Below, piece by piece: positions 18,472 to 26,916 of a stretch of 64,000 nucleotides of DNA. Each line of letters starts with the position of its first letter. Position 1 is the first letter of the stretch. Source of the stretch: Streptomyces sp. Tue 6430 (lineage in GTDB: Bacteria; Actinomycetota; Actinomycetes; Streptomycetales; Streptomycetaceae); assembly GCA_021568835.1 (NCBI GenBank), contig JAKGSH010000010.1, forward strand, positions 2,294,001 to 2,358,000. Direction: 5' to 3'. Both the position numbers and the translations under genes were made by a program. The notes under the pieces are model-generated. The model was not told the origin of the DNA and searched no databases. It saw only the letters and a list, made by a program, of their open reading frames with translations.

Positions 18472-19511
18472 GTGGCAGGACGCTTCGCTCCCCGGCCCCC
18501 GCTCCCCCACAGCCCGGAGGGCGTGGGGCGGGCCCCGTGCCCGTGCGCGGCGGGCACGCCGGCGTGGGCGCCGGGACGCCCCGGCGGGCGTCCGCTGCCG
18601 GGCGGGTGCGGACCTGGGCGCCGGACGGGCCGCTCGATCTCGGGCTGGTGCTGGGGCCGCTCCGGCGCGGGCCCGCGGACCCGACGTTCCGGACGATGCC
18701 CGACGGATCGGTGTGGCGGGCCAGTCTGACGCCCGGCGGGCCGGGGACGCTGCGGATCTCGGTGGCGCCCGGTGAGAGCGCGGTGCGCGGGGAGGCCTGG
18801 GGCCGGGGCCGAGTGGCTGCTGGAGCGGCTGCCCGAACTGCTCGGGGCCGCGGACGATCCCGACGCCTTCGTGCCCCGGCACCGGCTGGTGGCGATGACC
18901 CGGCACCGGCGGCCGGGGCTGCGGCTGCTGCGGACCGGGCTGGTGCTGGAGTCGTTGATCCCGTCGATCCTGGAGCAGAAGGTCACGACGGTCGAGGCGT
19001 ACCGGGCGTGGCGGACGCTGGTGCGCAAGTTCGGGGAGCCGGCGCCCGGGCCCGCGGCGGGTGGGCGGCTGTGGGTGATGCCTGCGCCGCGGACCTGGGC
19101 GCTGATCCCCTCGTGGGAGTGGCATCGGGCCGGGGTCGACGACAAGCGGGCGTCGACGGTCCTGCGGGCCGTGCGGGTCGCCGGGCGGCTGGAGGAGACG
19201 GTCCGGATGCCGCCGGATCGGGCGCAGGCCCGGCTGGAGGTCGTGCCGGGCATCGGACCGTGGACGTCCGCGGAGGTCGTGCAGCGCAGTCACGGGGCGG
19301 CGGACGCCGTGACCGTGGGGGACCTGCACCTGCCGGGGATCGTGGGGTGGGCGCTGGCGCGGGACCGGTACGCGGACGACGCGGGGATGCTGGCGTTGCT
19401 GGAGCCGTACGCGGGGCAGCGGCATCGGGCCGCGCGGTTGATCCTGCTGAGCGGGAGGACGCCCGAGCGGCGGGGGCCCCGGATGTCGGTGGGGGACATC
19501 GGGGGCTCTGA
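18472..19511 (+). pseudogene. DNA-3-methyladenine glycosylase-like gene (HhH-GPD), frames broken as read
   Basis: This is a helix-hairpin-helix DNA glycosylase-type protein. The coding signal starts at GTG 18472 (MAGRFAPRPPLPHSP) or GTG 18537. It continues in a second frame with RTWAPDGPLDLGLVLGPLRRGP, then from about 18805 in a third stretch with GAEWLLERLPELLGAADDPDAF. Further on are SLIPSILEQKVTTVEAYRAWR and the HhH turn VVPGIGPWTSAEV with TVGDLHLPG, where the catalytic Asp would be. Two bases are missing at 18799-18810 and probably one near 18520-18600. One more near 19490 would end the gene at 19511, before the intergenic palindromes. Substrate specificity is not known. Confidence 0.72.
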
Positions 19512-19566
19512 GGCGGCGGGGTCCGTCCGGGTGTTTCGCCCGGCCGCCCCTTCCCGCCCCGGCCCC

Positions 19567-19692
19567 GGGGGCTGCGCCCCCAGTCCTCAGTCCCCGGGTC
19601 CCCCAGCTCCCGGTTCCCGGTTCCTCAGCCTCCTGTCCCCGGCCCCCTGTCGGCCCTGAACGGGCCTCGTCGTCGAGCGCCGGACGGGCGGG
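19567..19692. repeat. Streptomyces intergenic palindromic element, copy 2
   Basis: It has a hairpin GGGGGC-TGC-GCCCCC at 19567-19581. Further on lies the block GCCTCGTCGTCGAGCGCCGG (about 19664-19683), which matches the block near 6161-6180. The block itself can fold with downstream CCGGCGGCTCG into a long imperfect stem. It lies between the converging glycosylase and nucleotidyltransferase genes, so it may terminate both. Confidence 0.6.
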
Positions 19693-19722
19693 AATCCTCC
19701 GGCGGCTCGAACGACGGGGCGG

Positions 19723-20803
19723 CTACCGGTCCGAGGAGAATCTCAGGGCCGCCGCCGGGATCCTCGCGTCGCACCACACGCGCGCTCCGTCACGGAGTTC
19801 GTTGTCGGCGCCGATCACCGCGCCGTCGCCGATGACCGTGCCGGTGAGGATCGAGCGTTCGCCCACGCGAGCCCGGGTGCCGATGAGGGAGTCGGTGATG
19901 ACCGCGCCGGGTTCGATCACCGCGCCGGGCAGGATCGTCGAGCCGAAGACGCGCGCGCCCTCCGCGACGAACGCGCCCTCGCCGACCACCGTGCCGCCGG
20001 TCAGCTTGGCGTCGGGTGCGACCGTGGCCGTCGGCAGGATCAGACGGTCGCCGCAGCGGCCGGGGACCGCGGGGGACGGGCACGGCCGAGGACCAGGTCC
20101 GCCGAGCCCCGGACGAAGGCCGCCGGGGTGCCGAGGTCCAGCCAGTACGTCGAGTCGACCATCCCCTGCAGGTGGGCGCCGGCGGACAGGAGGTCGGGGA
20201 ACGTCTCGCGTTCCACCGAGACCGGGCGGCCGGCCGGGATCGTGTCGATGACCGAGCGGCGGAAGACGTAGGCGCCCGCGTTGATCTGGTCGGTGACGAT
20301 CTCCTCGGGGCTCTGGGGCTTCTCCAGGAAGGCCAGGACCCTGCCCGTGCCGTCCGTCGGGACCAGGCCGTACGCCCTCGGGTCCGTCACCCTCGTCAGG
20401 TGCAGCGAGACGTCCGCCGCCGTCTCCTCGTGGGTGGCCACCAGCCGTTCGATGTCCAGGCCGGTGAGGATGTCGCCGTTGAAGACCAGCACCGGGTCGT
20501 CGGGGCCCGAGTGGAGCCGGGACGCGACGTTGCGGATGGCTCCGCCGGTGCCGAGGGCTCCTCCTCCGTGACGTACTCGATGTGGAGGCCCAGCGACGAG
20601 CCGTCGCCGAAGTACGGCTCGAAGACCTCGGCCAGGTAGCTCGTCGCGAGGACGATGTGGTCCACGCCCGCCGCTCTCGCCCGCGCCAGCTGGTGCGTGA
20701 GGAACGGCACCCCCGCCGCCCTGACCATGGGCTTGGGCGTGTGCACCGTGAGCGGGCGCAGCCGGGTTCCCTTGCCGCCGACCAGGAGGATCGCTTCTGT
20801 CAC
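19723..20803 (-). pseudogene. manC: NDP-sugar pyrophosphorylase (mannose-1-phosphate guanylyltransferase-like), frames broken as read
   Basis: It activates a sugar 1-phosphate with NTP; with manA and manB present, GDP-mannose is the likely product. A GTG start (TEAILLVGGKGTRLRPLT) opens the nucleotidyltransferase domain with its signature GGKGTRLRPLT. One base is missing at 20555-20557, where TEEEPLGTGGAIRN would be restored. The domain continues through DPVLVFNGDILTGLD and LEKPQSPEEIV to YWLDLGTPAAFVRGSADLVLG. A second base is missing at 20078-20080. The C-terminal left-handed beta-helix follows (GAFVAEGARVFGSTILPGAVI). The repaired length is about 360 residues. A glucose or other sugar specificity is possible. 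Confidence 0.82.
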
Positions 20804-21022
20804 CTTCGTCTCTGCTTCCTGCCGGGACCGGCCGAACTGTCTTTCGGCCGGCCAGTGTATGCAGACCGTTGTGCGGCAACTTCGATGGCCGTGCGGTGTT
20901 CCACGCGCAGTCCCCCCGACGGCTATGGAATGTGCCCCCCGCTGGACGTGTCCCCCGTCCCGCCGCAGCCCGGCGGGGCCCGCCGGGGCTTCCCCTGCGG
21001 GCCCCGGGATCCGGGTGACGGC

Positions 21023-21049
21023 GGTGTCGACGGTGTCGACGGTGTCAGC
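21023..21049. repeat. 9-bp tandem repeat over the amidase stop codon
   Basis: Three copies of GGTGTCGAC (the last reads GGTGTCAGC) overlap the 3' end of the amidase gene. Confidence 0.6.
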
Positions 21050-22556
21050 GGCCCTGGTAGCCGGCCGCGGTCGTACGGGCCGAGCCGAGCTTGCCGTAGA
21101 GCTGCCGTCCTGGGCATTCCGTGGCGAAGCCGTCCCGGTGTCCGGAGATCACGTTCAGTCGTACGTTCTTACCTTTTCGGTAGAGATTGCCACCGCCGGA
21201 CTTCAGGTATGTCTTTCCCTTCGGATCGGCGCCGAACAGGCCCAGCTTCCACGCCGTGAGGCGGGCGACGCCCTCGACCGCCGCGGCGGACGGCTTGGTG
21301 GAGGTGAACGTGCCGAGGACGGCGATTCCCATGCTGTTGCTGTTGAAGCCGAGGGTGTGGGCGCCCAGGACCGGCTTCGCCACACCCCCGCGCGGCCCTC
21401 GTAGATGGTGCCGCACTTGTCGACGAGGAAGTTGTAGCCGATGTCCCGCCAGCCCATGCTCTTGACGTGGTAGCGGTAGATACCGCGGATGAGGGACGGG
21501 ACCTGCGAGCACTTGTACGTGTTGCCCGAGGCCGTGTGGTGCACGAAGGCGGCCTTGACCTTCGTCGTGTACACGAACTTCTTCGCCCGCAGCTTCTCGT
21601 CGGCGCCCCAGCCGCGGCGCGTGACGATGCCGGGCGGGGGCCGATGTACGGCTTCGCGCGCTGAGCCGCCGTCAGTCGGCCGGAGCGGAGGGCGGGAAGT
21701 TCGCTTTCGGTGTCCGCGAGGTCGAGGGCGGGGATCTCGGTGGCGCCGAGGGGCGCGAGGGCCGCGTTGGCGGCGGAGGCCGCCACCGACTCGGCCGTCG
21801 TGCCGGCGGCCTGCTCCGCCGCCGCGTCCGCCACCGCGTCGGCAGGGACGTCGGCAGGGGCGTCGCCCGGGACGCCGGCCGCGGTCCGCGCGGTCGCGGC
21901 CCGGCCGCGGAGGGGGCCCACGGGGGCGGGGGCGGGGCGGTGGTACCGGGGTCGACGAGTTCCAGGCGCATCCCCGCGGGGAGTCCGAGGGGCGAGGACA
22001 TGGTGCGGGAGCCGTCCGCGGTGTCCTCCGTACGCCGCTCGGCGGCCGGGCTGACGCGGACCTCGACGCCGTCCGACTCCCCCACCCACAGCGGGGCGGT
22101 GGCGCCGCGGACGTGACCCGAGGCGCGTTCGGGCGTGTCGGGGTCGGCGCCGTGGTCGGCGTTGTGCGTCTCGACGTCCTGCCAGCCGGACCAGGTGCCG
22201 GTGCCCGCAGCGCGCGTACGGACCTGGACGCGGCCGTGCAGCTCGGCGTCCGGGTCGTCCCAGACGACGCCGAGGAGGGAGAAGGACCGTACGTCGCGGG
22301 GCGGCAGGCCCTGTTCGGCGCCGGCGGCACGGTCGCGGGCGAGGGGGGTCAGGGGCAGCGACTGGGTGCTGCCGGGGAGCGGGGCGGCGGGGCCGGCGGG
22401 CCGGGCCGCGGCGGGCGCCGCCTGCGCGGTCGACGCCGGACGCGCCGTCACCGCGGAGGCGGGGGGCGTCAGCGGGAGGGCCAGCGCGGCCGCACAGGTG
22501 ACGCCGATCGGGGAAGCAAGCAGTCCACGCATGCCACCGATCCTGGACATAGTCAT
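21045..22556 (-). pseudogene. Secreted N-acetylmuramoyl-L-alanine amidase (PGRP domain), frames broken as read
   Basis: This is a peptidoglycan-recognition-type zinc amidase that cuts the lactyl-amide bond in the cell wall. The start is ATG 22556 or 22550 (MSRIGGMRGLLASPIG), with a hydrophobic signal segment ending near ASA. A poorly conserved region follows (about residues 40-290), then the amidase domain with RRGWGADEKLR, FVHHTASGNTY, GYNFLVDKCGTIYEGR, NSNSMGIAVLGTF and the end VISGHRDGFATECPG. Single bases are missing in G/C runs at 21922-21926, 21636-21640 and 21385-21389. Adding them gives one continuous protein of about 500 residues. Four such slips in 1.1 kb including neighbours point to sequence errors. 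Confidence 0.83.
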
Positions 22557-22661
22557 ACATTTCTGTCCATCGGGGTCTTGACGAGGCGTCGGAGGGCGTT
22601 CGGCCGAACCGGTGGCCCGGTGGCGGGCGTTCGCCCCGGGGCCGGGCGTACGCTGACGCGG

Positions 22662-23420
22662 GTGAACGCCACTGACCGCACCCCTGCCGACCTGCTGCGT
22701 TCCGCGCTCGCCGCGGATCCCGCCCGCCCCCTGGTGACCTTCTACGACGACACCACGGGCGAACGGGTCGAATTGTCCGTGGCCACCTTCGCCAATTGGG
22801 TGGCCAAGACCGCCAACCTCCTCCAGGACGGGCTGTCCGCCGAACCCGGTGACCGCGTCGCGCTGCTGCTGCCCGCGCACTGGCAGACGGCGGTGTGGCT
22901 GGTGGCGTGCTCCTCGGTCGGGGTCGTCGCGGACGTGGCCGGGGACCCGGCCCGCGCGGACTTCGTCGTGGCCGGGCCCGGCCGGTTCGAGGCGGGGCTG
23001 GCGTGCCGGGGCGAACGGTACGCGCTGTCGCTCGCGCCGCTGGGCCGCCGGTTCGTCCCGGCACCGCCGGAGGGGTACGCCGACTACGCGGTGGACGTCC
23101 CGACCCACGGCGACCGTTTCGCGCCGTACGCGCCCGTCGACCCCGAGGAGCCCGCGCTGATCGTGGCCGGCGCGGAGTACACGGGCGCGGAGCTGGTGGA
23201 GCGCGCCCGCGCCGACGCGCCGGCGCTCGGCCTCACGGGCCCCGGCTCCCGCCTCCTGTCGGGCCTGCCGTACGACACCTGGGAGGGCCTCAGCGCCGGC
23301 CTGTACGCCCCCCTGGCCACCGGCGGGTCGGTCGTCCTGTGCCGGAACCTGGCCGAGGCGTCGGAGGAGACCCTGACCAGGCGGATCGACAGCGAACGGG
23401 TGACGGCCACGGCACGGTAG
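22662..23420 (+). CDS. TIGR03089 family protein (truncated acyl-adenylate-forming fold)
   Basis: This 252-residue protein with a GTG start (NATDRTPADLLRSALAADPA) resembles only the N-terminal part of AMP-dependent synthetases. GERVELSVATFANWVAKTANLL and DRVALLLPAHWQTAVWLVAC are the substrate-side helices. There is no AMP-binding P-loop and no C-terminal lid domain. The family is known only as TIGR03089 and its function is unknown. It is an actinobacterial gene that in Streptomyces sits beside LCP genes. It is complete here, ending ESEETLTRRIDSERVTATAR-like, and is not a broken long gene. A binding or regulatory role is possible. Confidence 0.85.
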   Translation: MNATDRTPADLLRSALAADPARPLVTFYDDTTGERVELSVATFANWVAKTANLLQDGLSAEPGDRVALLLPAHWQTAVWLVACSSVGVVADVAGDPARADFVVAGPGRFEAGLACRGERYALSLAPLGRRFVPAPPEGYADYAVDVPTHGDRFAPYAPVDPEEPALIVAGAEYTGAELVERARADAPALGLTGPGSRLLSGLPYDTWEGLSAGLYAPLATGGSVVLCRNLAEASEETLTRRIDSERVTATAR

Positions 23421-23573
23421 CCGCGGCCCCCTCGCCGGCGGCCGTCCGCCCCGCCCGCCCCCGTTCCGTCACCCGTTCGGCCTCCTCCCGACCGCGCCTC
23501 GCCTCCGCCCGCGGCATCGTCGTAGGGACTGCACGGCGTTTTCGTACGGTGAGCGGGAGGGGCGGGTGCCGGC

Positions 23574-24798
23574 GTGAGGGAGAGCGAGGACGCGGCAGGA
23601 CCCCCCGGGACGGGCAGCGGGGCGGACCGGCCGCTCGGGCCGGGGAGCGGGGCGTCCGCTCTCGGTGCGGGGCTCGCACGGCGGCGCCGGCGGCGGTGGG
23701 CGGGGCCGGGCTGGGGGCGGTGGCGCTGCTCGTGGCGGGGGCCGGGGCGGCCGGGTGGGTGGTGTACGCCAAGCTCGACGGGAACATCACGCCGGACGAG
23801 GCGGCCGCGGCGGAGCTCGCGCGGTACGCGAAGGAGCGGCCGACCGCCCTGGTGAAGGACGCGCAGAACGTGCTGCTGATCGGCTCGGACTCGCGCGCGG
23901 GGACGGCAACAGCGCGTACGGGCGGGACTCGGGGACCGAGCGGTCGGACACGACGATCCTGCTGCACCTGTCCGCCGGGCGGCGCAGCGCGACCGCCGTG
24001 TCGATACCCCGCGATCTCATGGTGGACGTGCCGGCCTGCCGGCGGCCGGACGGCTCCCGGTCGGCGCCGGTGTTCGCGATGTTCAACCACTCCTTCCAGA
24101 CGGGCGGTTCGGCCTGCACGATCCGGACGGTCGAGAAGCTGACGGGCGTCCGGATCGACCATCACGTGGTCGTCGACTTCCACGGCTTCAAGAAGATGGT
24201 CGACGCCCTCGACGGCGTGGAGGTGTGCCTGAAGGAGCCGATCCGCGACGAGGCGGCCAAGCTGCGGCTGCCGGCGGGGCGGGTGACGCTCGACGGCGAG
24301 CAGGCCCTCGGCTACGTCCGCGCCCGCAAGACCCTCGGCAACGGCAGCGACACCGACCGGATGGACCGGCAGCAGCGGTTCCTCGGCGCGCTCGTCGACA
24401 AGGCGCAGGGCAACGACGTCCTGCTGAACCCGGTGAAGCTGTACCCGGTGCTGGACGCCGCCACGTCCTCGCTCACCACCGACCCGGCCCTGGCGAGCCT
24501 GCGCGGCCTGTACGACCTCGCGCGCGGCCTGCGCGACATTCCCACCGAACAGGTGCGCTTCCTGACCGTGCCGCGGGAGTCGTACGTCCACGACGCCAAT
24601 CGCGACCAGCTCGTGGAGCCCGCGGCGGAGAAGCTCTTCGAGCGGCTGAGGACGGACGCACCCGTTTCCGTCGCCGAGAGGAAAGCGCCGGGGAATTCCA
24701 CCTCTTCGGAGTCGCCCGATCACGATGTGTACGCGTCACCGAGTCCCGCCGGACCGACTTTCCGGGGGAACACGGCCGGCGATCACCCCTGCACGTGA
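23574..24798 (+). pseudogene. LCP (LytR-CpsA-Psr) family protein 1, frames broken as read
   Basis: LCP proteins attach wall polymers carried on polyprenyl phosphate to peptidoglycan, outside the membrane. The GTG start (RESEDAAGPPGTGSG) gives a short cytoplasmic Arg-rich segment. The frame slips at 23702-23705, entering the helix AGLGAVALLVAGAGAAGWVVY. It slips again at 23899-23902, just after NVLLIGSDSRAG. The LCP core follows: SDTTILLHLSAGRRSATAVS, SIPRDLMVDVP, VVVDFHGFKKMVDALDGVEV, GEQALGYVRARK and DRMDRQQRFLGAL. There is no LytR_C domain. Each slip is repaired by one G. First of five LCP genes. Confidence 0.85.
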
Positions 24799-25063
24799 GC
24801 CGCGCGCACGGCCGCGGGTAAAGCGCTTCCCAAGCCGACCGGTCACGGCGAACTCCAGTTCAAGGAATTGGACCGTATTGCCCGGTTGTAGGGACGTGGA
24901 ATTTGTCACCGCCGTCGCTGTACGCCGAACTTGGCGGATAGTGTGAGCGCTCCGGTGACCCGGCCTGAGGACCGTTCTGGGGTCGAGCACTGTGTGACCG
25001 AGACCCGAGCGCCTTAGAAGGGGGAAAGGCGCCGCGTGGCCCCGACGGAGGATTCGGACAACC

Positions 25064-26830
25064 GTGGACGCGCAAGGCCGTGGGCGGGCGGACAACATCG
25101 ACCCCGCAGACCAGTGGGTGCTCAATCCGGACACCGGTGAATACGAACTGCGACTGGCCCCTTCCGCTCCGCAGTCGGCGGTGCCCGGGCCCCGCAGGCG
25201 CTCCGCCCGCGCGGCGGGCGGCGGACCGGGCTCCGGGCCCGCCTCCGGCAGCCGTACGAAGTCCGCGGAGGTTCCGGCGCGGGAGTCCGCGGAGGTTCCG
25301 GAGCCGCGCCGCCGGCGGGGCGCGCCGGAGGAGCCGTCGCCGAGCAGGCGCGGGCGCCGGCCGGTGAAGAAGAAGGCGAAGACGAAGAAGGTCCTGCTGT
25401 GGACCGGCGGGGTCATGGCCTTCGTGCTGGTGGGCACCGCCGGTGCGGCCTACCTCTACCTCGAGCACCTCAACGACAACATCACCTCCGTCTCCGACGA
25501 CGGCGCGAGCACCGGCGGCTTCAGCAAGGACAAGGCGATCAACATCCTGCTGATCGGCACCGACAAGCGCACCGGCGCGGGCAACGCCGGCTACGGCGAC
25601 GCCGGCAGCCCGGGCCACGCCGACACGACGATCCTGCTGCACGTCTCCAAGGACCGGACGAACGCGACCGCGCTGAGCATCCCGCGCGACCTGATCGTGG
25701 ACATCCCGGACTGCCCGACCGAGCAGGAGGACGGCAGCAGCAAGGTCATCGCGGGCACGCCGGGCGCCCGCTTCAACACGAGCCTCGGCCAGGGCGGCCG
25801 TACGCCCAGCTGCACCATGCGTACGGTGACGGAGCTGACCGGGGTCACGCCGGACAACTTCATGGTGGCCGACTTCAACGCGGTCAAGACGCTGACGACG
25901 GCGGTCGACGGGGTCGAGGTGTGCCTGGCCAAGGACATCGACGACCCGGACTCGCACCTGAAGCTGTCGGAGGGCACGCACACCATCCAGGGCGAGCAGG
26001 CGCTGGCGTTCCTGCGCACCCGGCACTCGGTGGGCTACGGCGGCGACCTGAGCCGGATCGCGATCCAGCAGCAGTTCCTCGGCTCGCTGATGCGCAAGCT
26101 GAAGTCGAACGACACGCTCACCAGCCCCACCAAGATGGTCAAGCTGGCGGAGGCGGGCACGGAGGCGCTCACCGTCGACTCCCAGCTGGACAGCATCTCC
26201 AAGCTGAAGGATCTCGGTCTGGAGCTGGGCAAGCTCAACACCAAGAACCTGACCTTCACCACCGTGCCGGTCGTCGACAACCCGGCCGAGAAGGTCAAGG
26301 CCACGGTCGTCCTGAACCAGTCGACCGCACCCACCGTCTTCCGGATGATCCAGGACGACGTGTCCTTCACCGAGGTGAAGCAGCAGGCGAAGGCGTCGAA
26401 GGACGCGGCGGCCGCGGCCGCCGCGGCCCGGCTCAAGGGCACCCGGTCCGCGGCCTCCGAGGTGCGGGTGCGGGTCATGAACGGCGGCGCCAAGGGCGGC
26501 AGCGCACAGGCCACTCTCAGCTGGCTGCAGAACGAGCAGGGCGTGACGAAGTCCGAGAACGCGGGCAACGCGCCGGCGGAACTCAGCAGGACGACGCTCG
26601 AGTACGGGCCGGAACAGGCCGCCCAGGCGCGCAAGCTCGCCGCCGTCATGGGGCTGCCGGGGACCGCGCTGAAGCCGGGCGAGAGCGTCACCAACGCCCA
26701 GGGTCTGCCGACGATGACGCTGACGCTGGGCAAGGACTTCAAGGGCGCGGGCGTCTCGCTCACGGCCCCGACGACCGTGCCGGACACGGTCGACAAGTCC
26801 ACGGCGGACAAGGTCCAGTGCGCCAAGTAG
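25064..26830 (+). CDS. LCP family protein 2 with LytR_C domain
   Basis: This LCP phosphotransferase has 588 residues. A long cytoplasmic N-terminus (about 110 residues) includes a duplicated SAEVP element and the basic run RGRRPVKKKAKTKK. The membrane helix is LLWTGGVMAFVLVGTAGAAYLYL. The LCP domain (about 155-420) has INILLIGTDKRTG, ADTTILLHVS, SIPRDLIVDIPDC, NFMVADFNAVKTLTTAVDGV and EGTHTIQGEQALAFLRTRH. The C-terminal LytR_C domain (about 465-580) begins EVRVRVMNGGAKGGSAQATL. The GTG start reads VDAQGRGRADNIDPADQWVL. A double hairpin terminator follows. It is intact and typical. Confidence 0.95.
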   Translation: MDAQGRGRADNIDPADQWVLNPDTGEYELRLAPSAPQSAVPGPRRRSARAAGGGPGSGPASGSRTKSAEVPARESAEVPEPRRRRGAPEEPSPSRRGRRPVKKKAKTKKVLLWTGGVMAFVLVGTAGAAYLYLEHLNDNITSVSDDGASTGGFSKDKAINILLIGTDKRTGAGNAGYGDAGSPGHADTTILLHVSKDRTNATALSIPRDLIVDIPDCPTEQEDGSSKVIAGTPGARFNTSLGQGGRTPSCTMRTVTELTGVTPDNFMVADFNAVKTLTTAVDGVEVCLAKDIDDPDSHLKLSEGTHTIQGEQALAFLRTRHSVGYGGDLSRIAIQQQFLGSLMRKLKSNDTLTSPTKMVKLAEAGTEALTVDSQLDSISKLKDLGLELGKLNTKNLTFTTVPVVDNPAEKVKATVVLNQSTAPTVFRMIQDDVSFTEVKQQAKASKDAAAAAAAARLKGTRSAASEVRVRVMNGGAKGGSAQATLSWLQNEQGVTKSENAGNAPAELSRTTLEYGPEQAAQARKLAAVMGLPGTALKPGESVTNAQGLPTMTLTLGKDFKGAGVSLTAPTTVPDTVDKSTADKVQCAK

Positions 26831-26839
26831 GTAACCCTG

Positions 26840-26879
26840 CGGGCCCGTCAAGCGTCTGACTTGACGCGGGACGGGCCCG
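26840..26879 (+). terminator. Terminator between LCP genes 2 and 3
   Basis: A perfect 10-bp outer stem (CGGGCCCGTC pairing with GACGGGCCCG) encloses a smaller stem GCGTC/GACGC. It begins ten bases after the LCP 2 stop and suggests that LCP 3 has its own promoter or relies on read-through. Confidence 0.7.
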
Positions 26880-26916
26880 TGTCATGTCAGGCGCACGGCG
26901 GGGAGGGGCAGGGCCA

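Noticed and set aside
26884..26916. ATG 26884 as the start of LCP gene 3
   Set aside because: It lies at the foot of the terminator hairpin and lacks a ribosome site; GTG 26917 has a strong one.
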